A DNA stretch of 64,000 bases from RYN-122 sp963761655 (lineage in GTDB: Bacteria; Actinomycetota; Actinomycetes; Mycobacteriales; SCTD01). Shown here piece after piece: positions 23,124-31,997 of the stretch (within the stretch, counting starts at the first letter, position 1; each line of letters opens with the position of its first letter). Both the position numbers and the translations under genes were made by a program. Below the pieces are notes generated by a model. That model was not told the DNA's origin and made no database searches. It saw only the letters and a program-made list of their open reading frames with translations. The stretch covers positions 496,001-560,000 of the forward strand of contig CAVXHI010000003.1 of the NCBI GenBank assembly GCA_963761655.1, read 5' to 3'.

Positions 23124-25582
23124 GTGCTGCGCGGACGCCTGGTCGGTACCGCCGACGCCGGGTCCTGCGGCCACGCGTGCTTCGGGTACCGGCCGCGCAG
23201 GTCGGCCCGGACGCCTGGATAGCCGGTCGTCCAGAACGAGGCGAGGTCGCTCGTGACGGCCACCACGCGGGAGGCCGGCGACAGCAGGTGCAGCCGCAGC
23301 GGCCGCCCGGCCACCTGCGGGGCGCTCCGCCAGCCGAACACCTCCTGCACCCGGACCGGCAGCACTGGGCCGTCCGGGTCGGCGTAGTCGACCCGGACCA
23401 TCGACCCGCTCGGCACCTCCACCCGCTCGGGAGCCACCTCGTCGAGCCGGCCGGACACCTGCCACGGCACCAGGGCCCGGAGCGCGGCGGTCAGGTCGAG
23501 GCGGCGCAGGTCGTCCCGGCTGCGGGCGCCGGACAGGTCGAGGGCGGCCAGCAGGGCGTCGTCCGCGACGTCCGGCCAGGGGTCGCCGAGCCCGGAGCGG
23601 CAGGCGGCGAGACGCTGCCGGAGGGCGACCGCCCCCGGGGTCCACCGGAGCAGGCCGAGCCCCTCGCGGCGCAGCCCCTCCTGCAGGGCCTCCCGCAGCA
23701 GGCCGGGCGCCGGACGGGCCAGCGGCCGCTCCGCCAGGACGACCGCCCCGAGCCGTTCCACCTCGCGGGCCCGGACGTCGCCGTCCTCCCAGACGACCTC
23801 CTCGACCGTGGTCACCGGTCCGACGTCCCGCGCGGTCTCCTCGTCGAGCAGGGCGCCCAGGCGGACCCGGGCGTCCCGCCGTCCGGCTGCCCGGTCGGCC
23901 ACCGCGACCGCGACCCACGGGGCGCCGCGCAAGGCCGACGAGGGGTCGAGCTCGGCCGCCGTCCCGCCGGACATGAGGTACGTGCCGCCCCCGGACGTGC
24001 GCAGCCGGGCGAGCCGCTCCGGGAAGGCCAGGGCGACGACCACGCCGTCGGGCAGCCCGGTGGGCGGGGCGTCCTGGACCGCTCGACGCAGCCGCCGCAC
24101 CTCGTCGTCCCAGCGCGCCGACGCCGCCCGGTCCCGGCCCGCACGCAGGCCGCGCAGGACGTCGGCGAGGTCGTCGCCGGGGCCACCCGGATGCGTCGCC
24201 GGAGAGCACCGCGACGACCTCCGCGGCGCGTTGCGCGCCGACCCGTGGTGCGCCGTCGAGCAGCGCCCGGGCGAGCCGCGGGTGCACCCCGACGCCGGCG
24301 AGGGCACGACCCCGAGCCGTCACCGTCCCGTCGGCGTCGACGGCGCCCAGCCCGCGCAGCACCTCCTGCGCCACGGCGGAGGCGCCGGCCGGCAGCGGGT
24401 CGAGCAGGGCCAGTCCCCGACCGCCCGGGGCGCCCCAGCAGGCGAGCTCGAGGGCGAAGCTCGTCAGGTCCGCGGACGCCACCTCGGGCTCGCCGTGGGC
24501 CGGCAGCCTCGCGTGGTCCGCCTCCGACCAGCAGCGGTAGACCCGGCCCGGCGCCTCCCGCCCCGCCCGGCCCGCCCGCTGCTCGGCCGAGGCGCGCGAC
24601 ACGGGCACGGTGGCCAGCGACCCGAGGCCCCGGGCCAGGTCCACCCGCGGCACCCGGGCGAGCCCCGCGTCGACCACCGCGCGCACGCCCGGGACGGTCA
24701 GGCTGCTCTCCGCCACCGCGTGGACACCACGACCCGCCGCCCTGCTCCCGGCTGCAGGGCCGCGTCCTGCTGCCCAGGCGGCAGCCGACCGTGCAGCGGC
24801 ACGACCTCGAGGCCGCGCAACCGCCCGGCGACACCGGCGACCTCCCCGGCTCCGGGGACGAACACCAGCAGGTCGCCCGTCGTCTCCTCCCACGCGCGGC
24901 GGACCACGGCCGCGACGTGGTCGAGCAGCCGCGGGTCCACACGCAGCCCGAAGGCCGGGGTCACCGGAGGGACCGGCGGGCACCAGACGGCCTCGACCGG
25001 GTGCAGCGACCCCGTCGCCTCCACCACGGGCGCCCCGCCGAGCGCGGCCGCGATCCGGTCGGCCTGCGCGGTCGCGGACATGGCGAGCAGCAGCAGGTCG
25101 GGGCGCAGCACGGCCCGGACGTCGGCGGCGAAGGCCAGGGCGAGGTCGGTGTCGAGGTGCCGCTCGTGGCACTCGTCCAGGACCACGGCCCCCACCCCGG
25201 CGAGCTCCGGGTCGCGCTGCAGCCGGCGCACGAGCACGCCCGTCGTCACGACCTCGACCCGGGTGCGCCGGCCCACGGTGCTCTCGCCGCGGACGGTGTG
25301 GCCGACCCGCTCGCCGGGCCGCTCGCCGAGCAGGGCCGACATGCGGCGGGCGGCCGCCCGCGTCGCGACCCGCCGGGGCTCGGCCACCACGACCCGCCCC
25401 TCGACGAGTCCGGCCAGCGCGAGCGGCACCAGGGACGTCTTGCCGGTGCCGGGAGGTGCCACCAGGACCGCGGCCCCCGCCCCCTGCAGCGCGGCGGTCA
25501 GCGCGTCGAGCACGCCCCGGACCGGCAGGTCGGTGCCGGGGGTCCCGACGGGAGGCAGCACCGGACCAGTCTCTACCGTCAC
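23108..25582 (-). CDS. hrpB: HrpB-type ATP-dependent helicase (two frameshifts)
   Basis: The protein is a DExH-box helicase of the HrpB family, about 824 residues when the frame is restored. The N-terminal part has APPGTGKTS (Walker A), VVAEPRRVATRAAA, DECHER (DExH) and MSATAQ. A base is missing near 24720: the expected STAVAESSLT follows only after a shift. The middle part has the SAEQRAGRAGR motif VI and the HA2 region. A second change near 24185-24230, as if one base were extra, leads to the C-terminal HrpB domain ending near 23108. Net length is divisible by 3. The start GTG 25582 is 3 bp from the divergent SRPBCC start. Confidence 0.85.
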
Positions 25583-25585
25583 AGC
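25574..25585 (+). promoter_or_regulatory. Leaderless-type -10 for the SRPBCC gene
   Basis: TACCGT (25574-25579) lies 6 nt before GTG 25586. It falls within the first codons of the divergent hrpB gene, so the plus-strand promoter is embedded in hrpB. Confidence 0.45.
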
Positions 25586-26065
25586 GTGGGAGCCGACTAC
25601 GCCTTCGAGACCGTCTGGCACGTGCCGGGCACGCCCCTGGAGGTGGCGACCGTGCTCGCGGACGCGACGTCGCTGCCCCGCTGGTGGCCGTCGGTCTACC
25701 TGTCGGTCGACGTGCTGGCGACGCCCGACACCGAGACCGGCGAGGGCGCCGTCGCCCGGCTGCACACCCGGGGGCGGCTGCCCTACACGCTCACCTGGAC
25801 CCTGACGATCACGTCCCCGATCACCGCCGACGGCTTCACCCTGAGCGCAGTCGGCGACCTCGAGGGCACCGGCGTCTGGACCTTCCGCCCAGACGGGCCC
25901 GACACCGTCATCACCTACGACTGGCGGGTCCGCGCCGGCAAGCCGCTGCTGCGCCGACTCTCCTGGCTGCTGCGCCCTGCGTTCGAGGCGAACCACCACT
26001 GGGCGATGCGCCGGGGCGAGGAGAGCCTGACCCGGGAGCTGCGGCGCAGGCGCGAGGAGCCGTAG
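25586..26065 (+). CDS. SRPBCC family protein
   Basis: The 159-residue protein matches the START/Bet v1-like SRPBCC fold: an N-terminal strand (YAFETVWHVPG), the LPRWWPSVY helix motif after the first strands, beta strands through DTVITYDWRVR, and a long C-terminal helix (FEANHHWAMRRGEESL). This fold binds hydrophobic ligands; no ligand can be named. GTG 25586 is chosen from the TACCGT spacing and the family N terminus. The gene ends just before a 29-bp tandem repeat. Confidence 0.8.
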   Translation: MGADYAFETVWHVPGTPLEVATVLADATSLPRWWPSVYLSVDVLATPDTETGEGAVARLHTRGRLPYTLTWTLTITSPITADGFTLSAVGDLEGTGVWTFRPDGPDTVITYDWRVRAGKPLLRRLSWLLRPAFEANHHWAMRRGEESLTRELRRRREEP

Positions 26066-26067
26066 CC

Positions 26068-26171
26068 CAGCGCGGGCGTCAGCCGCGCCTCGACACCAGC
26101 GCGGGCGTCAGCCGCGCCCCGACACCAGCGCGGGCGTCAACCGCGCCCCGACACCAGCGCGGGCGTCAGCC
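26068..26171. repeat. 29-bp tandem repeat, 3.6 copies, carrying stop codons
   Basis: Three near-identical 29-bp units (26068-26096, 26097-26125, 26126-26154) and a 17-bp partial unit differ at only a few bases. Each contains TCA, which is TGA on the minus strand. The stop of the FAD oxidoreductase gene is the TCA in the partial unit, and because 29 is not a multiple of 3 the array stops all three minus frames. There are no spacers, so it is not CRISPR. Confidence 0.9.
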
Positions 26172-27122
26172 ACCCTTGCCCGGCGTCGTCGGGTCGGGCG
26201 CGGGCGAGGGCGACGTCGGGGCGCCCTGCCGGCCGAAGAACGACTGCGCCGCACCGACTCCCGCCACCGCACCGCTGGCCGCCGCGCACGTGACGAGCTG
26301 AAGCCCGGGTGTGAGGTCGCCGGCCGCGTACACGCCCTCCGCCGTCGTCCGCCCCTCGCCGTCGACGATGACGTAGCCCTCGTCGTCGATCCGGCAGCCG
26401 AGCGACGCTGCCAGGCCGGTGCGGGGGTGGTGCGCGATCGAGAAGAAGACCAGCGACGTCGGGACGACCCGGCCGTCGCCCAGCTCGATCCCCTCCAGCG
26501 CCCCCCGCTCGCCGAGGAACCGCACCGCGTCCTGCTCGACCAGCTCGGTGCCGTTGTCGGCGAGCACCGTGCGGCAGCTCTCGTCGCCCTGGAACTCGAC
26601 CCCGTTCGTGACGACCGTGACGCTCTTCGCCCAGTTGAGCAGCGTGGCGGAGAAGCCGACCAGGTGCGGGTCCCAGCCGAGGGCGACCACGTCCTTGTCG
26701 CGTGCCTCGTACCCGTCGCAGGCCGGGCAGTGGAAGACCGAGGCGCCGTAGTGCACGTCCATGCCCTCGACCTCGGGGAGGTCGTCGCGGACCCCGCAGG
26801 CGAGCACGAGCCGGTGCGCCAGCAGGTCCTGCCCGACCTCGAACAGGCCGGCCTCGGTGCGGCGGACCTCCTCGACCCGCACGCCCTGACGGATCTGCAC
26901 GGTCGGGTAGGCGAGGACCTCCTCGCGCCCGCGCTCGATCAGCTCCTTCGGCTTCTGCGGGTCGCGCCCGAGGTAGCCGTGCGAGCGCTCGACCATCCCG
27001 GACCGGTACTCGCCGGAGTCGAGGACGACGACCGAGCGCCGGTAGCGCCCCAGCCACGACGCCGCGGACAGGCCGGCCGGTCCGCCGCCGACCACGACGG
27101 CGTCGACCTCGAGGCGCGTCAT
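26166..27122 (-). CDS. Thioredoxin reductase-like FAD oxidoreductase
   Basis: The 318-residue protein has the two-dinucleotide-fold architecture of thioredoxin-reductase-like flavoproteins. FAD binding is shown by VVVGGGPAGLSAA (about 9-21) and YAAGDLTPG (about 270), and an active-site-like CPACDG lies near residue 132. The NADPH fold has an atypical glycine motif (ALGWDPHLVGFS). It may reduce a disulfide or ferredoxin partner; no thioredoxin gene is nearby. The ATG overlaps the recQ stop (ATGA), so both are in one operon. The C-terminal end runs into the 29-bp repeat array. Confidence 0.85.
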   Translation of the reverse strand: MTRLEVDAVVVGGGPAGLSAASWLGRYRRSVVVLDSGEYRSGMVERSHGYLGRDPQKPKELIERGREEVLAYPTVQIRQGVRVEEVRRTEAGLFEVGQDLLAHRLVLACGVRDDLPEVEGMDVHYGASVFHCPACDGYEARDKDVVALGWDPHLVGFSATLLNWAKSVTVVTNGVEFQGDESCRTVLADNGTELVEQDAVRFLGERGALEGIELGDGRVVPTSLVFFSIAHHPRTGLAASLGCRIDDEGYVIVDGEGRTTAEGVYAAGDLTPGLQLVTCAAASGAVAGVGAAQSFFGRQGAPTSPSPAPDPTTPGKGG

Positions 27123-28762
27123 GCGATCGCCAGGAGACCGCGCTCCACCACGGTGTCGAGGAGCAGCGTCTTGTAGCCGACCTCGTCGAACAGGACCACG
27201 ATGCGGTCGCCCTCGTAGCGCATCACGATGCCGCTGCCCCACGCCTTGTGCACCACCCGCGACTGCAGCTCGAACAGCGAGTCGATCGCGTCGGGCTGCT
27301 CCTCGGCCGTGCCGTCGTCGCAGGTGTCGCAGTTGCCGCAGGCCTCGTCGAGCTGCTCCCCGAAGTAGGAGAGCAGGTACTGCCGCCGGCACCCCTGCGT
27401 CTCGGCGTAGCCCTGCATCATCGTGAGCCGGCTCTTCTCGACCTTCTTGTGCGACTCCGCCACCTCTGCCGCCGCCTTGGCCGCCTGCTTGGGCGCGAGG
27501 TCGTCGTCGGTCGCGTCGAGGCGGCCCTCGGCGTCCACCTCGAGGGCCCCCGCCTGCTCGAGCAGGTTCACCAGGCCCGACAGCCGGGTGTTCGTCAGGC
27601 CGGTCTCCTCCGCGAGGTCCTTCGGCGCGACCGGGCCGTCGGCGTGGTGCACGAGGGTCGCGACCTTCCGCAGCGCGGTCTCGTCCGGGCTGCCGGAGGC
27701 GAAGAACTTGCGCAGACCGAGGTCCTCCTGGCGGTAGAAGAGCACCGTCTGCGCAGGCTGTCCGTCGCGGCCGGCACGGCCGACCTCCTGGTAGTAGCTG
27801 TCCAGGCTGTCGGCGACCTCGGCGTGCAGCACGAAGCGCACGTCCGCCTTGTCGATGCCCATGCCGAACGCCGTCGTCGCGACGACGACGTCGACCTCGC
27901 CGTCCATGAAGCGCTGCTGCACGTCGGTGCGGTCGGCCGCTCGCATGCCTGCGTGGTAGGCCGCCGTCGTCATGCCGTACTCGGCCATCGCCTCGGCGTA
28001 GGCCTCTGCGCTCTTGCGCGTCGCCGTGTAGACGATCCCGGGCTTGGCCTCGCCCATGGCGCGCAGGACGACGGCCTCCTTCTTCTGGTCGTCGTCGCGG
28101 TAGGACTCCACGGACAGGTGCAGGTTCGGGCGGTCGAAGCCCTTGATGACCTGCACGGCGTCCTGCAGGTGCAGCCTCTCGACGATCTCCTCGCGCACGG
28201 GCGGCGACGCCGTGGCGGTCAGCGCCAGCACCGTCGGGTGGCCGAGCCGCTCCACGACCTGTCCGAGCTTCAGGTAGTCGGGGCGGAAGTCGTGCCCCCA
28301 GCTGCTCAGGCAGTGGGCCTCGTCGACGACGAACAGCGACGGCTTCGCAGCCGCCACGGCGTCGAGCACCTCGGGCTTGCTCAGCTGCTCGGGCGCCAGG
28401 AAGAAGAACTCGACGTCGCCGTGCTGCAGGCGGTCGAACGCCTCCTCGCGGTCGGCCTTGGACAGCGTGCTGTTCGCCGCGACCGCACCCCCGGCGCCGT
28501 CGTTGGCGGCGAGGGTCGCGACCTGGTCGCGCTGCAGGGCGATCAGCGGGCTGACGACGACGGTCGGGCCGTCGAGCAGCAGGGCCGGCACCTGGTAGCA
28601 GGCGCTCTTGCCCGAGCCGGTCGGCATGACGACGAGGGTGTCGGAGCCGGCCATGACCGCCTCCATCGCCTCGAGCTGCGCGGGACGCAGCTCCTCCCAG
28701 CCGAAGGTGTCGCGGGCGGTCTTCTGCAGGCGTGTTCGGACGGACGACAGGGGGTGCTCCAG
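27119..28762 (-). CDS. recQ: RecQ family ATP-dependent DNA helicase (probable CTG start)
   Basis: The helicase has motif I MPTGSGKSACYQ, DEAH in VVDEAHCLSSWGHDFRPDY, motif VI QEVGRAGRDG and an RQC zinc cluster (CRRQYLLSYFGE..CGNCDTC). No HRDC domain is visible. The first ATG (28666) would remove motif 0, which is plainly encoded upstream: FGWEELRPAQLEA. Between the in-frame TAG at 28787-28789 and that ATG there is no ATG, GTG or TTG. A CTG at 28762 (LEHPLSSVRTRLQ) fits the family N terminus, giving 547 residues. A CTG start or a base error must be assumed. It overlaps the FAD oxidoreductase gene by 4 bp. Confidence 0.9.
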   Translation of the reverse strand: MEHPLSSVRTRLQKTARDTFGWEELRPAQLEAMEAVMAGSDTLVVMPTGSGKSACYQVPALLLDGPTVVVSPLIALQRDQVATLAANDGAGGAVAANSTLSKADREEAFDRLQHGDVEFFFLAPEQLSKPEVLDAVAAAKPSLFVVDEAHCLSSWGHDFRPDYLKLGQVVERLGHPTVLALTATASPPVREEIVERLHLQDAVQVIKGFDRPNLHLSVESYRDDDQKKEAVVLRAMGEAKPGIVYTATRKSAEAYAEAMAEYGMTTAAYHAGMRAADRTDVQQRFMDGEVDVVVATTAFGMGIDKADVRFVLHAEVADSLDSYYQEVGRAGRDGQPAQTVLFYRQEDLGLRKFFASGSPDETALRKVATLVHHADGPVAPKDLAEETGLTNTRLSGLVNLLEQAGALEVDAEGRLDATDDDLAPKQAAKAAAEVAESHKKVEKSRLTMMQGYAETQGCRRQYLLSYFGEQLDEACGNCDTCDDGTAEEQPDAIDSLFELQSRVVHKAWGSGIVMRYEGDRIVVLFDEVGYKTLLLDTVVERGLLAIA

Positions 28763-28786
28763 GCTCGTGCGGGTGGTGCCGTCCGC

Positions 28787-29947
28787 CTACCCCGTCTGCG
28801 CCACGACGACCTCCGCCACTCCCGGAACGTCGCGGTCGTCACGTCCTGCGGCCAGGACCTGCTCCCACAGGTCGACGGCGAGCTCCCGGACCTCCTCCAC
28901 CCCGACGTCGGCCAGGGCGCTGGCCCGGCAGGGGCACGACCCCCCGAGCACCTTCGTGCCGCAGACCGCGCACGCGCTCTCCCACGAGACGGTCATCCGG
29001 TGCCAGGTGCGCGAGAGCGGGGCGACGTCGGCGAGGTTGGCGCTGGTGAACACGGCGACCGTCGGGGTTCCGACCGCCGCGGCGAGGTGCCGGGGTCCGC
29101 TGTCGTTGCCGAGCAGCAGCGAGCACCGGCGCAGGGTCCCGACCAGGCCACCCATCGAGGTGCCGCCCACCACCGTCTCGACGTCGGTGCCGACGCCGTG
29201 CACGACGCGGTCGACGCGGTCCTGCTCGCCGGCACCACCGAGGACGACGACGCGTGCGCCGCGGTCGGCCAGCGTCCGGGCCACCTGCCCGAGCCGCTCC
29301 TCGGGCCAGCAGCGCCGGGGGTCGGTGGCACCGGGGTGGACGCCGACGAGCGGCCGGCCGTCGGCGGGCAGCACGGACCGCGACTCGGCGAGGTCGGCAG
29401 CCGTGACCGCGACGTGCGGCTCGAGCCGGAGGGCGGGCGCACCCACCGTCGCGACGACCTCGAGCCAGCGCAGGGTGTCGTGCTGGTACGCGGTGTACGG
29501 GGTCCACCGGTCGGGCTTCGGGGCATCGGGGGTGGCCGTGCCGGCGGTGTGCCGGGCCCCGAGCCGCAGCAGCAGGGCGTTGCTGTTGCGGCCCCCGCCG
29601 TGCAGCTGGACGGCGAGGTCGTAGCCGTGCGCCCGCTGCTCGGCGCACCACGCCTCGAGCACCTCCGGCGCGGCGTTCGGCGCGTCCCCGACCCGGACAC
29701 CCGTCGTCAGCGGGACCTGCACGTACCGGTCGCACGGACCGGGTCGGTCCTCGACCAGCGGCCGGGTGTGGGACGCCCCGAGCAGGGTGATCTCGGCGTC
29801 GGGGTACGCCGCACGCAGCGCCGCGAGGGCGGGCTCGGCGACGACGTAGTCCCCGACGCCGTTCGCCCGCAGGACGGCGATCCGGCGGACGCCGGGCAGC
29901 CGGTCGGGCAGCGGGTCGGCGGGCAGGTCGAGGGCAGGGACCGTCAC
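28787..29947 (-). CDS. GT9 family glycosyltransferase (ADP-heptose type)
   Basis: The 386-residue protein resembles lipopolysaccharide heptosyltransferases of family GT9. It has an N-terminal IAVLRANGVGDYVVAEPAL, a central HPGATDPRRCWP and a C-terminal LLLGNDSGPRHLAAAVGTPTVAVF nucleotide-sugar site. A C-terminal cysteine group (CAVCGTK..CPC) is unusual for the family and may bind metal. The start GTG 29947 is 28 bp after the Lys-rich protein gene, and recQ follows. A second GT9 lies divergently at 30957 beside hldE, so both probably use an ADP-heptose-like donor. Confidence 0.82.
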   Translation of the reverse strand: MTVPALDLPADPLPDRLPGVRRIAVLRANGVGDYVVAEPALAALRAAYPDAEITLLGASHTRPLVEDRPGPCDRYVQVPLTTGVRVGDAPNAAPEVLEAWCAEQRAHGYDLAVQLHGGGRNSNALLLRLGARHTAGTATPDAPKPDRWTPYTAYQHDTLRWLEVVATVGAPALRLEPHVAVTAADLAESRSVLPADGRPLVGVHPGATDPRRCWPEERLGQVARTLADRGARVVVLGGAGEQDRVDRVVHGVGTDVETVVGGTSMGGLVGTLRRCSLLLGNDSGPRHLAAAVGTPTVAVFTSANLADVAPLSRTWHRMTVSWESACAVCGTKVLGGSCPCRASALADVGVEEVRELAVDLWEQVLAAGRDDRDVPGVAEVVVAQTG

Positions 29948-29975
29948 GGACAGCCCCTGCCCCTGCGTCCTCGGC

Positions 29976-30825
29976 CTACGCCCGCACGATCTTGTGGAAG
30001 CGGCTCTCGCCACCGTCCTTCGTGTACTCCTGGTACAGGAAGTCGACGTCGCTCTCGTCGAACGTCGAGAAGAACGCGTCCCAGCCGACGTCCTCGAGCC
30101 GGTCGGCGTCGTCGCGGAACTCGATCCGCAGCACGCCGGGCGAGCTGTCGTCGTCCCCGGTGCCGCGGACGTCCGCGGGCACCCCGCCGCGGCTCTCCGC
30201 CCAGCGCCGGACGATGTCGTGGTCGCGCGTGGTGAAGGACGCCGCGAGGGTCGGGCGCTTCGTCGACCGGGTGACGGCGTCGGCCTTGCCGAGCTCCTCG
30301 GCGATCCAGCCGGACGCGTGCACCGTCGGGTTCGCCGGGCCGGTGCGCGCCGCCGCCGGGGTGGAGCGGGCGGGGCGGGTGGAGCCGCTGCGGGTCTTCG
30401 GCCCGGTCCCCGCGCGGCTGCCGGCGGTCCGCTCCTTCGCCTTGGCCTTCTCGGCGGCCTTCTCCTTGTCCTTGCGCTCCTGCTCCTTGCCTTGCCTTCT
30501 CCTTGGCGGCCTTCTCCTTGTCCTTGCGCTCCTGCTCCTTCGCCTTCGCCTTCTCCTTGGCGGCCTTCTCCTTGTCCTTGCGCTCCTGCTCCTTCGCCTT
30601 CGCCTTCTCCTTGGCCGCCTTCTCCTTGTCCTTGCGCTCCTGCTCCTTCGCCTTCGCCTTCTCCTTGGCGGCCTTGTCCTTGGCCTTGCGCTCCTGCTCC
30701 TTCGCCTTCGCCTTCGCCTTGGCCGCCTTCTCCTTGTCCTTGCGCTCCTGCTCCTTCGCCTTCGCCTTCGCGGCCTTGTCCTTGTCCTTGTCCTTGCTGT
30801 TCCGGTCGTCCTCGGTGCTGGCCAT
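29976..30825 (-). CDS. Lys/Glu/Ala repeat protein with small C-terminal domain (frameshifted)
   Basis: Following an AGGAGG site, the N-terminal part (about 1-130) is built of roughly five copies of an 18-residue unit such as AKEQERKDKEKAAKEK, a highly charged single-helix or DNA-binding tail. At 30488-30500 two TTCGCC motifs read TTGCC: two C bases are missing compared with every other copy. Restoring them joins the C-terminal domain of about 110 residues (DHDIVRRWAESRGGVPA..FLYQEYTKDGGESRFHKIV). That domain is common as a small actinobacterial protein often mislabelled 1,4-alpha-glucan branching enzyme. Function is unknown; a nucleoid role is a guess from the basic tail. Confidence 0.75.
30430..30790. 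repeat. 54-bp tandem coding repeat
   Basis: The region encodes successive 18-residue Lys/Glu/Ala units of the repeat protein on the minus strand. Copies differ by small in-frame changes, apart from the copy at 30485-30505, which lacks two C bases. This makes the array prone to assembly error. Confidence 0.8.
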
Positions 30826-30956
30826 GCGGGGTCCTCCTGGTCGCGGGGTGCTCAGCCCGCAGGTGCCCGCCCCTGTCCTCCCGGTAACCGTTTCTCGCGC
30901 AGGTGCGCGGGTAGCGCACCGCTGTCCCTGCCACCCCTGCCCCGGAAGGCGGTCCG

Positions 30957-31997
30957 TTGTCCGCTGCTCCCGTCGACTGGCGCACGCTGCGTCGGGTCCT
31001 CGCCGTGCGGCTCGACAACCTCGGCGACGTCGTCATGGTCACGCCCGCCCTGCGCGCCCTCCGCGCGTCGCTCGGGCCCGGGGCGACCCTCGACCTGCTC
31101 GCCAGCCCCGCCGGCGCCGCGCTCGCCCCGCTGCTGCCCGACGTCGACGACGTCCGCGTGCTCCGCGCTGTGTGGCAGGACGCCAGCGGCACGCTGCCGC
31201 AGGACCCCGCCCGTGAGCTCGCCCTCGTCGAGGACCTCCGCGGCTACGACGCCGTCGTGGTGTTCACCTCCTTCGCGCAGTCGCCGCACGCCATGGCCTA
31301 CGCCGCGTACCTCGCGGGCGTGCCCGTCCGGGTCGGGGTGAGCAAGGAGTTCGGCGGCAGCGTCCTGTCGCACTGGCTCCGGGCCCCCGCCGACGAGCAG
31401 CACCAGAGCGACCGCGCCCTGGCCCTGCTCGCGTCCGTCGGCGTCCCGTCGCAGGGCACCCACCTGCACCTGGACGTCCCCGACACCGCCCGCGACCAGG
31501 CCGCTTCCCTGCGCGCCGAGGTCGGGCTCCCCGCCGACTACGCCGTCCTGGCGCCCGGAGCGTCCTGCCCGTCGCGCCGCTGGTCCTCGGGCAGGTGGGC
31601 CGAGGTGGCGCGGAGCCTCGACCTCCCCGTCGCGGTCGTCGGCACGGAGAAGGAGCGCGACCTCGTCCGCGCGGTCGGTGGCGTGGACCTGTCCGGACGC
31701 CTCGACGTGCCCGGCCTCGTCGCGATGGTCGCCGGCGCCCGGGTCGCCCTCACGGGCAACTCCGGCGGGATGCACCTCGCCGACGCCGTCGGCACGCCCG
31801 TGGTGTCGCTGTTCGCCGGCACCGAGGACGAGTCCCAGTTCGCCCCGCGCAGCGTCCCCGTCCGGCTGCTGCGGGTCCCGACGCCGTGCACGCCCTGCCG
31901 GCTGTTCGCCTGCCCCTACGAGGCCGACGGCGTGCAGCCATGCCTCGACGTGACACCGTCCGCGGTCGTCCGGTCCGCGAAGGAGCTGGCGGCGTGA
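30957..31997 (+). CDS. GT9 family glycosyltransferase, heptose operon
   Basis: The 346-residue protein has the GT9 hallmarks: VLAVRLDNLGDVVMVTPALR at the N terminus, LAPGASCPSRRWSSGRWAEV in the middle and ALTGNSGGMHLADAVGTPVV for the nucleotide-sugar site. It should transfer a heptose or similar sugar from an ADP-activated donor in the cytoplasm. A C-terminal CTPCRLFACPYE segment holds three cysteines. TTG 30957 is chosen because GGAAGG lies about 7 nt upstream. It overlaps the next gene by 4 bp and starts a four-gene operon with hldE. Confidence 0.85.
   Translation: MSAAPVDWRTLRRVLAVRLDNLGDVVMVTPALRALRASLGPGATLDLLASPAGAALAPLLPDVDDVRVLRAVWQDASGTLPQDPARELALVEDLRGYDAVVVFTSFAQSPHAMAYAAYLAGVPVRVGVSKEFGGSVLSHWLRAPADEQHQSDRALALLASVGVPSQGTHLHLDVPDTARDQAASLRAEVGLPADYAVLAPGASCPSRRWSSGRWAEVARSLDLPVAVVGTEKERDLVRAVGGVDLSGRLDVPGLVAMVAGARVALTGNSGGMHLADAVGTPVVSLFAGTEDESQFAPRSVPVRLLRVPTPCTPCRLFACPYEADGVQPCLDVTPSAVVRSAKELAA

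Noticed and set aside
26068..26171. CRISPR array
   Set aside because: The units are directly adjacent 29-bp repeats without spacers, and there are no cas genes.
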